From assembly GCF_001693385.1 (NCBI RefSeq), contig NZ_CP016428.1:3658001-3722000 (forward strand): a stretch of 64,000 nucleotides of DNA. The letters run 5' to 3'. The stretch is from Bradyrhizobium icense. Its GTDB lineage: Bacteria > Pseudomonadota > Alphaproteobacteria > Rhizobiales > Xanthobacteraceae. Shown here piece after piece: positions 53,018-61,442 of this stretch. How positions within the stretch are numbered: position 1 is the stretch's first letter; the number at the start of each line of letters is the position of its first letter. The notes under the pieces were generated by a model that saw only the letters and a list, made by a program, of their open reading frames with translations, searched no databases and was not told the origin of the DNA. Both the position numbers and the translations under genes were made by a program.

Positions 53018-54052
53018 TCATTCAGGCTGAATGTTGGCGTCCTTGGCAACCTTGGCCCATTTCTCGATCTCGGCTCGAATATGATCCGCGAATTGTGAGG
53101 GCGTTCCGCCCACGGGATCGACGCCCTGGTCCACGAAGCGGCGCTTCACATCGTCCATTTTGAAGATTGTATTTATCTCGGCACTCAGCTTTTGCACGAT
53201 CTCGGGTCGGATGCCTGCGGGCCCGACGATGCCGAACCACACGGTGACCTCGTATCCAGGAGCGCCGGCCTCCGACACCGTCGGTACGTTTGCGGCAAGG
53301 GCCGAGCGCGTCTTGCTGCTCACGCCGAGCGCGTGCAGTTTGTCGCCATTGACTTGGGGCAGTACGTTCGGCGTGTTGTCGAAGGCGATATCGATGTGCC
53401 CGCCGAGCAGGTCGTTCACCATCGGCGCACTGCCTTTATAGGGCACGTGCACGATGTCGATCCCGGTCATGCTTTTGAACAATTCCATCGACAGATGATT
53501 GGACGAGCCGATGCCGGTGGAGCCGTAGCTGACTTTGCCGGGATTCTTCCTGGCGTAGTCGATCAACGCCTTGAGGGAATTGATCGGCAGGGAGGGCCGT
53601 ATGACGAGGAGATTCTGCGTCTGGCCCGCGAAGATCAGCGGCGTGAAATCCTTTACCGTATCGTAGGGCAGATTCTTGTAGATGCTGGGATTGGCGCCGA
53701 ATGGAAACGCGACGCCCAGCAGGGTGTAGCCGTCGGGCGGAGCCTTGGCGACCGCTTCGGTACCGATCAGCGTGCCGCCGCCCGCCCGGTTCTCGACCAC
53801 GACCGGAACGCCCCAGGCCTCCGCGAGTTTTTGCGATACGATCCGTGCCAGCGTGTCGTTGAATCCGCCGGGTGGGTAGGGAACGATGTAGCGGATGGTA
53901 CGGTTCGGATAACTGTCCGCGCCGGCTGGTGTTGAGGCGGTCTGCGCCGATGCGGCGGTGGCGCCGATGAGGAGAACGAGGAGAGCGCGGCAGGCGAAGT
54001 GAAAAAGACGGCGTGCGATCGATATAACTTCAGCCCGCTGCGTTTCAGACAT
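53018..54052 (-). CDS. Bug-family (TctC) periplasmic substrate-binding protein
   Basis: Protein of 344 residues. A signal peptide (CRALLVLLIGATAASAQ, cleavage after about 36) precedes the Bug fold: IVPYPPGGFNDTLARI, VENRAGGGTLIGTEAVAK, VPYKGSAPMVNDLLGGH, VTVWFGIVGPAG. Bug receptors bind carboxylates and other small organic anions and feed TctAB membrane subunits; none are adjacent here, so this is an orphan receptor. The start overlaps the upstream enolase-family stop by 8 bp (ATGTCTGA), showing it is the last gene of the operon. Confidence 0.92.
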   Translation of the reverse strand: MSETQRAEVISIARRLFHFACRALLVLLIGATAASAQTASTPAGADSYPNRTIRYIVPYPPGGFNDTLARIVSQKLAEAWGVPVVVENRAGGGTLIGTEAVAKAPPDGYTLLGVAFPFGANPSIYKNLPYDTVKDFTPLIFAGQTQNLLVIRPSLPINSLKALIDYARKNPGKVSYGSTGIGSSNHLSMELFKSMTGIDIVHVPYKGSAPMVNDLLGGHIDIAFDNTPNVLPQVNGDKLHALGVSSKTRSALAANVPTVSEAGAPGYEVTVWFGIVGPAGIRPEIVQKLSAEINTIFKMDDVKRRFVDQGVDPVGGTPSQFADHIRAEIEKWAKVAKDANIQPE

Positions 54053-55184
54053 AGCAAGGTCCCTCGATCAGTGGATGGGCGTTGATGAAGGCTTCATTGA
54101 TCTCGACGCCAAGCCCCGGAGTTTCCGATGGCTTGACGCATCCGTCTGCATCCAGCGTGTAGGGGACGCCGCCAACCTCGTCGCGGAACGGGTTGTGCTT
54201 GGCTACATCGCCCTCGAAATATCCGGGGAGGTCGACGGCCGCTAGCACGTTGATGCTCGCGGCCATGTTGATGCCGGTTGCCGAGGTGTGCGGATTGAAG
54301 GACAGCTTCCACGCATAGGCCATGCCGGCGATGCGGACCGCCTCGGTGACGCCGCCGGTCTTGGACAGGTCTGGCTGCACGAAGCTCACGGCGCGGTCTT
54401 CGATTAGGCGCGTGAACTCGAAGCGGGTGTAGTGGTTTTCGCCCGCCGCCAGCGGCGTGGTGCCGAGCGAGGCCGCGGTCTGGTACGAGCGGTAGTCCTG
54501 CGCCGGAAATGGTTCTTCGAGCCATCCGATCTGCAGCTCCTCATAGGCCGGCATCACGCGGCGCACGTCATCGACCGTGTAGCCCGTGTTGGCGTCCACC
54601 AGGATCTCAATTTCATCTCCGACCGCTTCGCGGACGGCGGTGGCGCGGGCGACGTCGTCGCGCGGATTATCGCCGACGCGAAGCTTGATCGCCCGGTATC
54701 CCTGCCCGACGTAGCCGAGGGCTTCCTGCGCGAGCGATTGCGGCGCTTGCCAGCCGAGCGAAATGCCCCCCGCATAGGCCTTGATCGGTTTTGAAGCGCC
54801 GCCGAGCAATTTGTAGAGCGGCCAGCCGGCCGCCTTGGCCCTGATATCCCACAATGCGAGATCGAGTCCGCTCAAGGCCATCGCGGCGGCATAACCCATG
54901 CCGTGGCTCGCCAGTTGCATCTGGTAGACGCGCTGCCAGACGCCGACGACGTTCATCGCATCCATGCCGACGATGAGTTCGGAGATCGTGGTATCGATCA
55001 GTTTGGCGATCGCGCCCGGGCAGCGGCCGTGATGGGCTTCGCCCCATCCAGTCAGGCCTTCGTCGGTGGTGACCTTCACCAGCACCGCGTCGCGCTTAAC
55101 GGCGCGGCCAATACCCAGCCTGACGTTCTGGCCTTCCGGTACGCGGTAGGAGATCGGGACGGCCTTGATCGATGTAATGCGCAT
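54045..55184 (-). CDS. Mandelate racemase/enolase-superfamily protein (KxR variant)
   Basis: Protein of 379 residues: capping domain (about 1-125) and barrel. Metal ligands are placed in ILVDANTGY, WLEEPF and LAAGENH. The base motif at the end of the second strand reads AIKLRVG, so the second Lys of K-x-K is Arg. The His-Asp dyad positions are NPHTSATG and QPDLSKTGG. The Arg at the base position suggests a different mechanism or an altered stereospecificity from the paralog at 57069. ATG at 55184 follows GAGGTCC; an ATG at 55196 would overlap the dehydrogenase stop. A dehydratase of a sugar acid or hydroxy acid is likely (inference). Confidence 0.88.
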   Translation of the reverse strand: MRITSIKAVPISYRVPEGQNVRLGIGRAVKRDAVLVKVTTDEGLTGWGEAHHGRCPGAIAKLIDTTISELIVGMDAMNVVGVWQRVYQMQLASHGMGYAAAMALSGLDLALWDIRAKAAGWPLYKLLGGASKPIKAYAGGISLGWQAPQSLAQEALGYVGQGYRAIKLRVGDNPRDDVARATAVREAVGDEIEILVDANTGYTVDDVRRVMPAYEELQIGWLEEPFPAQDYRSYQTAASLGTTPLAAGENHYTRFEFTRLIEDRAVSFVQPDLSKTGGVTEAVRIAGMAYAWKLSFNPHTSATGINMAASINVLAAVDLPGYFEGDVAKHNPFRDEVGGVPYTLDADGCVKPSETPGLGVEINEAFINAHPLIEGPCYV

Positions 55185-55192
55185 GTTGGACC

Positions 55193-56155
55193 TCATGCCG
55201 CCTTGTAGGCGGGATTGACGAGATTGAGCGGCTGTTCGCCGCGCAGGATACGAAGCATTTCCTCGGCCGAGCCGACCGCCATCGCGCGGCCGCTGGTGGC
55301 GGTGATCCCTGCGGTGTGCGGCGTCAGCAGCAGGTTCGGACAATCGAACAGGGAATCGTTCGACGGCAATGGTTGCACGTCGAAGACGTCGAGAGCAGCG
55401 CCGCCGATCTTCTGTGATCGCAAGGCGTCGATGAGGGCTGGTGTCTCGATCACTGCTCCGCGCGAGACATTCACCAGCACGGCGGTGGGCCGCATCCGGC
55501 CGATCAGGTCGCGGCTGACCATCCCGCGGGTTTCGTCGGTCAGCCCGCAGCACACCGCAATTGCATCGCTGCGTGTGAACAGGTCCTCGAGCGAGACTTC
55601 CTTGATGCCCGCCGGCAGCGCCCCCTTGCGGCGGGAGGTGCCGAGCACCGTCATCCCGAAGCCGTCGCGGGCGATATTAGCAATGCGGCGGCCGATCGTA
55701 CCGACCCCGAGGATGCCGAGCGCCGATCCGCTCAACTCGATCAGGCTATCGGCCGCCGGGCGCGCGGCGTTCCAGCCGTCGCTGCGCAAGCTTTTGTCCA
55801 GACGGTAGAGCGGCCGGCGCAGATGCATCAGCGCCGACATCACATATTCGGCCACCGCGCTGGTATTGCTTCCGGGCAGATTGGCCACCGCAATGCCGCG
55901 CGCTGTGGCGGCATCGACCGGGATGAAGTCGAGGCCGACGCCGTGGCGGACGATGCCCTTCAGGCGCGGCGCATGATCGACGATGTCGTCCGGCAGTTTG
56001 GCGCGCACGATGATGCCATTGGCGTCCTTGGCCCATTCGCGCAGGGTTTCCGGTCGAGCATCGGGCGGAACGATCAGCCTGACATGCGGCGCGAGGATCG
56101 CTTCGCCGTCGGGATGCATCGCATTGGTCAGCAGGACGATCGGTTGGTCAGGCAT
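55193..56155 (-). CDS. D-2-hydroxyacid dehydrogenase (NAD-binding)
   Basis: Protein of 320 residues. GILGVGTIGRRIA has the GxGxxG nucleotide motif (about 148-160), NVSRGAVIE the catalytic Arg, LDVFDVQPL a conserved segment with the Glu position altered, and LTPHTAGIT the catalytic His. It oxidises a D-2-hydroxyacid or reduces a 2-keto acid. In this operon it could act on the keto acid formed by an enolase-family dehydratase. ATG at 56155 overlaps the FAH gene stop by 8 bp. Confidence 0.9.
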   Translation of the reverse strand: MPDQPIVLLTNAMHPDGEAILAPHVRLIVPPDARPETLREWAKDANGIIVRAKLPDDIVDHAPRLKGIVRHGVGLDFIPVDAATARGIAVANLPGSNTSAVAEYVMSALMHLRRPLYRLDKSLRSDGWNAARPAADSLIELSGSALGILGVGTIGRRIANIARDGFGMTVLGTSRRKGALPAGIKEVSLEDLFTRSDAIAVCCGLTDETRGMVSRDLIGRMRPTAVLVNVSRGAVIETPALIDALRSQKIGGAALDVFDVQPLPSNDSLFDCPNLLLTPHTAGITATSGRAMAVGSAEEMLRILRGEQPLNLVNPAYKAA

Positions 56156-57053
56156 CTGGCGCGGGTCCCTCGATGACAGAATTTTGCAATCGGCCAAGGC
56201 CTTCGACCTCGACTTCGACGGTCGAGCCCGGCTTGAGCCAGGCCGGCGGCTTGTGCAGGGCGGCGACGCCGGCCGGTGTGCCTGTTGCGATGACGTCGCC
56301 AGGCTCAAGGACCTGCAGCCCGGACAAGTAGGAGACGAGATCGGCAACGTCGAACAGCATGTCCCGCGTCGACCCGGACTGCAGCACACGGCCGTCGACT
56401 TTCAGCGACACCGCGAGCGCGTGAGGGGCCTTCACTTCGTCGCGCGATGCGAGATACGGCCCGAACGGCCCAAATGTCGCAAAATTCTTGCCGCGATTGA
56501 AATGGCCGTCTGCCTTGATGATCTCGCTGGCGCTGATGTCGTTGAAGCAGCCATAGGCGACGACGTGATCGAGCGCCCGGTCCTTGCTGACCTTCTCGGC
56601 GCGAGTCCCGATCACGGCGGCAAGTTCGGCCTCATAGGTGACGCCGCCGATTCCCGCCGGCAGGACGATCGCCTGTCCGTTCCCGGTAATCGTTCGCAGC
56701 GCTTTCATGAACAGCACGGGTTTTTCCGGTGGCGCCATGCCGCGTTCGGCCAGCGCGTCGCGGTAGTTATGCGCAATGCCGAAGATACGTCGCGGCTCGG
56801 GCAGGGGCGCCGTGAGTGTGACGGAGGTGATCGGAAGCTTTGCGTCCTCCGTCAGGCCATGCGTGCCGATGCTTTCGACGACGCCGGGAAGACCACTCTC
56901 GATCAAGGCCAGCATTTTCGGCGCGGCGCCGCGCAGCGCCTTGCGCATCGACGGATGGGCGAGATCGACGATCCGGTCGTTCTTGCCGGCGCCGTCCCCG
57001 AGCAGCACACCGGCGCGGACAAAACCCTGCTCGCTGAAGCTGACAAATTTCAT
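56148..57053 (-). CDS. Fumarylacetoacetate hydrolase-family protein
   Basis: Protein of 301 residues. The FAH fold is seen in IFGIAHNYRDALAERG, GGVTYEAELAAVIG (metal-binding Glu residues), GCFNDISASEIIK and GDVIATGTPAGVAALHKP. Family members cleave C-C bonds of diketo acids or decarboxylate them; several hydrolyse 2,4-diketo-3-deoxy sugar acids. With two enolase-family dehydratases and a dehydrogenase next to it, cleavage of a diketo-deoxy acid is the natural proposal (inference). Confidence 0.9.
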   Translation of the reverse strand: MKFVSFSEQGFVRAGVLLGDGAGKNDRIVDLAHPSMRKALRGAAPKMLALIESGLPGVVESIGTHGLTEDAKLPITSVTLTAPLPEPRRIFGIAHNYRDALAERGMAPPEKPVLFMKALRTITGNGQAIVLPAGIGGVTYEAELAAVIGTRAEKVSKDRALDHVVAYGCFNDISASEIIKADGHFNRGKNFATFGPFGPYLASRDEVKAPHALAVSLKVDGRVLQSGSTRDMLFDVADLVSYLSGLQVLEPGDVIATGTPAGVAALHKPPAWLKPGSTVEVEVEGLGRLQNSVIEGPAPDA

Positions 57054-57068
57054 GATGGGGCTACCGGT

Positions 57069-58208
57069 TCAGGCGACGCGATAGCGGTCGATCACGCGGC
57101 GATCGATCTCGATGCCGAGGCCGGCGCCGGTCGGGACCGCAATCGTGCCCTTGACCTGGTGGATCGGCTCTGTGGCCAGATGATCGCGGAACGGATTTTC
57201 CTCCTGCTCGAACTCCAGCATCGGCGGCATTGGAAACAGGCTCGGCGGTTGGTTCGGTATAGACGCCAGGAAGTGGATGGTAGCGGCGAGGCCGACCGCG
57301 GAGCCCCACGCATGCGGCACGCATTCCACGCCATGCGTCGACGCCAGCGCCGCGATCTTCTTGCATTCGGTGATGCCGCCCGCCGCGCAGACGTCAGGCT
57401 GTACGATATCCATCGCCTTGCGCAGGATGGCGTCGCGAAAACCCCAGCGGGTGAATTCGTTCTCGCCGCCCGCCACCGCCATGTCGAGCGCCCGCGACAC
57501 CGCGACATAACCGTCGATGTCCTCCGGCGAGATCGGCTCCTCGAACCACTCGATGTCCAGTTCTTCCAGCTTGCGGCCAAGCCGGATCGCGGCGGGCACG
57601 GTGAAGCAATGGTTGGAATCGACCATCAGCTTAACGTTCGGGCCGATGGCATCGCGCACAGCCTTGACGCGATCGAAATCGCGCTTGATCGAGCCGAGGC
57701 CGATCTTCATCTTGATCGCCTTGAAGCCTTGCCTGACATAGCCCGATGCTTCCTCGACGGCCTCGTCGACCAGCCGGTCCATGTCGGTGAAGTAGAGTCC
57801 GGTGGCGTAGGCATCGACTTCGGTGCGGAACGCGCCGCCGATCAGTTTGTGAACCGGCTTGTTGCAGGCCTTGCCGACGATGTCCCACAGCGCGATGTCG
57901 ATGCCACTGATGGCGGCGATCGACATGCCCTTCGGGCCGTAGTCCTTGATCCGGTTATAGAGGTCTTCCCAGATCACCTCGACGTCGAATGGGTCACGGC
58001 CGATCACGCGCGGCGTCAGCTGGGTGTCGATGAAGGCCTTGGCGACGGCGGAGGGGCCGTAGCATTCGCCCCAGCCAGTGATGCCGTCGTCGGTCTCGAT
58101 CTCGACCAGGCAGGTGCCGCGGGTTTTGTAGAGCCAGCCGCGCGAGGAGGTGAACGGTCGCTGCACCGGCGCTGCAACGACGTGACAGGTGATTTTCTTG
58201 ATGGGCAA
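57069..58208 (-). CDS. Mandelate racemase/muconate-lactonizing-family protein (KxK)
   Basis: Protein of 379 residues, same layout as the protein at 54045. The catalytic K-x-K is intact (AIKMKIG). Metal ligands lie in LMVDSNHCF, WFEEPI and AGGENEF; the His-Asp pair in CVPHAWGSAVG and QPDVCAAGG. Sequence and active-site set fit acid-sugar dehydratases of the mandelate-racemase subgroup. It lies 15 bp from the FAH gene. The two paralogs differ most visibly in the second Lys of this motif. Confidence 0.9.
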   Translation of the reverse strand: MPIKKITCHVVAAPVQRPFTSSRGWLYKTRGTCLVEIETDDGITGWGECYGPSAVAKAFIDTQLTPRVIGRDPFDVEVIWEDLYNRIKDYGPKGMSIAAISGIDIALWDIVGKACNKPVHKLIGGAFRTEVDAYATGLYFTDMDRLVDEAVEEASGYVRQGFKAIKMKIGLGSIKRDFDRVKAVRDAIGPNVKLMVDSNHCFTVPAAIRLGRKLEELDIEWFEEPISPEDIDGYVAVSRALDMAVAGGENEFTRWGFRDAILRKAMDIVQPDVCAAGGITECKKIAALASTHGVECVPHAWGSAVGLAATIHFLASIPNQPPSLFPMPPMLEFEQEENPFRDHLATEPIHQVKGTIAVPTGAGLGIEIDRRVIDRYRVA

Positions 58209-58262
58209 GCGCGTGGCCTTTTGTCTGGAATGCAGGGAACGGGAGGGCGGCGATGTCGCCGC

Positions 58263-59240
58263 TTATTCTTTCTGGTCCTTCGGGAAGACCTGCGCTGCCA
58301 CCGTGCCGAGCGCGGCGGCGACGCTGTCGACTTCCTTGGTCAGGCCGTCGCCGGTGAGGTCGTCGACGAGGAACGCGTTCTTCTTGGAAAATTCCTTGAA
58401 ACGCGGATCCTGGATCGCGGCGCGGAAGGCGGTGATCAGCTTGGTCCTGACATCGGCGGGCAGGCCGGCCGGCGCGACCACATAGGCCATCTGGACCACA
58501 GGGCCGAAGGGAAAGACGTCGTATCCCCGATCCTTGAAGGTCGGTACATCCGGAAACATCTCCAGCCGCTCATTGGCGAAGACGCCGATCGGCTTGAGCA
58601 GGCCTTCCTGAATTTGCCCGAGCGTTTCCGACGGCTTGAGCACGCCTGATGCGACGTGTCCGCCGAGCAGGTCGGCAACCACCTTCGATCCGCCGGTGTA
58701 GGGCACGTTGACATAGTTGACGCCGGCGGCGCGCGCCGTCATCGACGCGAAAATGTGGTTGAGGTTGTAGCTGCCGGGCGTGCCGACCGTCACCTTGTCG
58801 GGATTGTCCTTCATCAGCTTGATGAAATCGTCGAGCGATTTCTGCTCGGACTTGGTCGGCACCAGCAACATCAGCGGATCGGTCGAGACGCGGGCGATGT
58901 GGGTGAATTGCGCATTGGTAAGCGGCGTCTTGCCCTGCGCGATCAACGCCAGCGTCGAGCTTGTACCCATGCCGATCGTGTAGCCATCGGGGGCTGCGGT
59001 CGCCACCCGGCGCATGCCGATCGTGCCGGTGGCGCCGGCTACGTTCTCGATCACGAGTTTGATGCCGTGCTCGCGCAGGATCGGATCGAGGGCCCGGATC
59101 GCGACATCGTTCGAGCCGCCGGCATTCCAAGGCACGATGAAAGTGACGTCCCGCGCCGGATAGGTGGATTGCGCCTGGCTGGCGCTGAGCTGTAGGGCGG
59201 CGATGGCGCACGCCAGAATAATCGAGGTCGGCTTGAGCAT
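58263..59240 (-). CDS. Bug-family (TctC) periplasmic substrate-binding protein, second copy
   Basis: Protein of 325 residues with a signal peptide (SIILACAIAALQLSASQAQ). Bug signature: IVPWNAGGSNDVAIRAL, ENVAGATGTIGMRRVA, VPYTGGSKVVADLLGGH. It is the first gene of the minus-strand operon, downstream of the GntR palindrome. It differs clearly from the receptor at 53018, so the two may bind different carboxylates. TctAB-type membrane subunits are absent from the window. Confidence 0.92.
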   Translation of the reverse strand: MLKPTSIILACAIAALQLSASQAQSTYPARDVTFIVPWNAGGSNDVAIRALDPILREHGIKLVIENVAGATGTIGMRRVATAAPDGYTIGMGTSSTLALIAQGKTPLTNAQFTHIARVSTDPLMLLVPTKSEQKSLDDFIKLMKDNPDKVTVGTPGSYNLNHIFASMTARAAGVNYVNVPYTGGSKVVADLLGGHVASGVLKPSETLGQIQEGLLKPIGVFANERLEMFPDVPTFKDRGYDVFPFGPVVQMAYVVAPAGLPADVRTKLITAFRAAIQDPRFKEFSKKNAFLVDDLTGDGLTKEVDSVAAALGTVAAQVFPKDQKE

Positions 59241-59258
59241 TGTTGTTTCCTCCCGTTT

Positions 59259-59282
59259 TGTTGTTTGTTATAACAAACAACA
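59259..59282. promoter_or_regulatory. 24-bp perfect palindrome, likely GntR operator
   Basis: A perfect palindrome with half-site TGTTGTTTGTTA and its complement, lying between the divergent Bug receptor (starts 59240, minus) and GntR regulator (starts 59353, plus). AT-rich perfect palindromes of this size at such positions are typical binding sites of FCD-type GntR proteins. It lies 19-42 bp before the receptor start codon. Confidence 0.75.
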
Positions 59283-59352
59283 TGGGTGGGTCAATAGACC
59301 GTCCTTGCGAGGGAATTTGCGCCATGTCGCGCGCTGAGATAGCGAGCGTCCA

Positions 59353-60045
59353 ATGACGACGGCATTGAAACGAATCGAACGTGAGCCTCTGTGGGATCTC
59401 GCGCATGCGCAGTTGCGCGATGCGCTGCTGGCCGGACGTTTCGAGCCCGGCAAGGTCTTGACCTTGCGTTGGCTAGCCGAAAGCTTTGGGACGTCGATTA
59501 CGCCGGTACGCGACGCCGTCACCCGGCTGGTCGCGCAGGGCGTATTGCAGCAGGGGCCGCGCAATTCGGCGATCGTGCCGAACCTGTCACGCAAGGAGCT
59601 TGCAGATCTGACGGTGGTACGCTGCGCGCTCGAAGGACGCGCGGCGCGGGAAGCCGCGTTGCAACGGCATGACGACGCCACGCTGCGCCGCCTTGAAGAG
59701 CGGCTTGCAACAATGCAGTCGTTGATTCAGGCGCGTAAGCTCGAAAGCTATCTCGAGCATCACCGGAAATTCCATTTCGGGATTTACGCGATGTCGGGCA
59801 TCCCGCTGATGGTCGAGACCATTGAGAACATGTGGTTGCGCTGCGGCCCGGTGCTGTCCTTTGTGATCCCCGAATATGTCGTTCTGCTAAAAGGGTGGGA
59901 TCATCACACCGCGGCGCTGAAGGCGATCATGGTGGGTGATGCCGATGGCGCGGAGCGTGAGATTATCGCCGACATTAGCGAGGCCGCGCATTATCTTGCC
60001 GGCCTTGCAGATTCGACGGGGCAATTGAAGCGCCCCTCCGGCTAG
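59353..60045 (+). CDS. GntR-family (FCD) transcriptional regulator
   Basis: Protein of 230 residues. Winged HTH at about 10-75 (LRDALLAGRFEPGKVLTLRW, then SFGTSITPVRDAVTRLV) and an FCD effector domain with the metal-binding His/Asp pattern (HHRKFHFGIYAMSG, DHHTAALKAIM). FCD members usually respond to an organic acid or sugar acid, consistent with the adjacent operon. It is divergent from that operon and probably represses it through the palindrome at 59259-59282. Confidence 0.92.
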   Translation: MTTALKRIEREPLWDLAHAQLRDALLAGRFEPGKVLTLRWLAESFGTSITPVRDAVTRLVAQGVLQQGPRNSAIVPNLSRKELADLTVVRCALEGRAAREAALQRHDDATLRRLEERLATMQSLIQARKLESYLEHHRKFHFGIYAMSGIPLMVETIENMWLRCGPVLSFVIPEYVVLLKGWDHHTAALKAIMVGDADGAEREIIADISEAAHYLAGLADSTGQLKRPSG

Positions 60046-60387
60046 TCACCTCGTGGCTGGGCTTAGGCTACAAGTCGGCGCGTGCAGCCCCGTTGCAGGT
60101 TTTTCAACAACGAACCCAGCCTTCGAGGCTGCTTCCTATTTGGAAGCGACTAACAGGTCATTGATATTGCTAGAGGGTGCTTTTGGCGCTTTTTCCAAGT
60201 GCGCCTTGAAATCGTTGAATAATCAAGCTGACTTTGATTCTGCTGTACAGCTTCTTCTCCGCGTCCGAGCACTTGGATAACAGGCGACGCAAGAAGTACT
60301 ATGGTCGCGCGACGAATGCCCATTTTCGGCCGGATAAGCCCAGGGATGCGACTGGCGAGTCATTGATTGTTCTCAACCCGTGGCCGC
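60046..60387. other. Non-coding stretch, lower GC
   Basis: Open frames are short and unlike any family. Composition is visibly AT-richer around 60150-60260 than the flanking genes, in keeping with foreign or decayed DNA next to the tRNA fragment. Confidence 0.5.
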
Positions 60388-60432
60388 CTCTTGATCAGCG
60401 GGTCCCAGGTTCGAGTCTTGGTGCGCCCACCA
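60388..60432 (+). pseudogene. tRNA-Lys (CTT) 3' fragment with CCA
   Basis: Forty-five bases match the anticodon-loop-to-3'-end half of tRNA-Lys(CTT): CTCTTGATCAGCGGG, T arm CCAGG-TTCGAGT-CTTGG, acceptor TGCGCCC, A, CCA. Only two positions differ from the usual alphaproteobacterial form (G for A after the anticodon; T for C in the T stem), judged from memory. The sequence 5' of it (CAACCCGTGGCCGC) is not a tRNA. This is the pattern left at the far end of an element integrated into a tRNA gene. Confidence 0.7.
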
Positions 60433-61034
60433 TCGCGAAAGCGTTCTCCTTCGCTGAACTACGCGAAAGGTGGCCGAGGACAAAACGGTTCTCGTGCAAC
60501 GTTTTTTGTGGCCGGACGTCGTACGGCCAGGCTGCTGTGCGACTTTTCCTTTGTTTCTGTATCTTCACCCCATTCGATACAGCGCGCAGATCCGATGGTA
60601 CAGGTCGATTACGTGCTCGTCGTAGAAGGATATTTGGGCGTGCAAAGCGGACAATCTGTTCTGCCCGTCGCCGCAGGGTAGCGCTTGCTGCAGAACCAAA
60701 CTGGATTGTTCGGGTCGGGGGTTCGATTCGCTCTCCCGCGCGACGATTTCTCTCACTCGGCTACGATCAGGCGTGATGAGCCGTAGTTGAGGAAGTTACG
60801 TATACGTACCTAATGTCACTCGATCGCCTGCCAGCGACGCGATCAGTCGGCGCCCCAGCCAGGTTGCGTTCCGCCAACAGAGTTGATTCAATCGCGATGG
60901 GCCAAGGCAAAGAAAGCCGGATTGATCGTCAACAGGAGCCTGCTTTGGCCCGCCGGGCGCATGCCGTGCGCTGTGGCGTGCTGCCTCGAATTATGACATT
61001 CTAAGCGAAGTCAAGCATCCGAGGGGAATCCGCC
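60433..61034. other. Non-coding stretch after the tRNA fragment
   Basis: No gene is recognised. A T-loop-like GGGGGTTCGATTC at about 60715 is noted but does not form a tRNA. Confidence 0.5.
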
Positions 61035-61418
61035 ATGTGCAACTTGTTCGCGCGACAACCTCAACGCAACTACGAATCGCAGACCCGTTCGCTGCGGATC
61101 GAAGGTCACTGTACATCGATCCGTCTCGAACTCGCATTTTGGGACACTCTGGAAGAGATTGCGGCAAAGGAGAGGATGAGTCTTGCCAAATTTCTTACTG
61201 CCCTCCACAGCGAGGTTCTCGAACATCACGGTGAGGTCAACAATTTTACCTCGCTGTTGCGATGCTGCTGTCTCATCTACCGCTCCAGCAATGATGGCGC
61301 GAAAATGGATTCCGTTACTCCGATGTCAGTTTTGCGGAGCAGCCGACCGGAGCGCCTGCTATCCACGTTGGAGCGCAAGCAGCATGCAGAAGACGCGGCT
61401 CTGTCAGTCGTTAAGTGA
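61035..61418 (+). CDS. Ribbon-helix-helix domain protein
   Basis: Protein of 127 residues. The RHH fold occupies about 22-65: HCTSIRLELAFWDTLEEIAA, then MSLAKFLTALHSEV. The pattern, T-S-I-R-L-E then F-W-D-x-L-x-E-I-A, matches the RHH_4 group of small proteins found in many alphaproteobacteria. Beyond residue 75 the sequence is Cys/Ser-rich with no match. A GAGGGGAAT lies 6 nt before the ATG. Probably a DNA-binding regulator with unknown target. Confidence 0.75.
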   Translation: MCNLFARQPQRNYESQTRSLRIEGHCTSIRLELAFWDTLEEIAAKERMSLAKFLTALHSEVLEHHGEVNNFTSLLRCCCLIYRSSNDGAKMDSVTPMSVLRSSRPERLLSTLERKQHAEDAALSVVK

Positions 61419-61442
61419 CAGAGCTTCCGCGCTTAGTCGCAT

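Noticed and set aside
55983..58649. An 888-codon frame on the + strand opposite the catabolic operon
   Set aside because: Long because of high GC on the complementary strand; its text is a His/Arg/Asp-rich shadow, and the minus-strand genes have all catalytic motifs.
60700..60745. T-loop-like GGGGGTTCGATTC followed by CTCTCCCGCGC
   Set aside because: It resembles the T arm and acceptor of a tRNA, but the T stem has a mismatch, there is no CCA and no anticodon arm, so it is not called as a tRNA or fragment.
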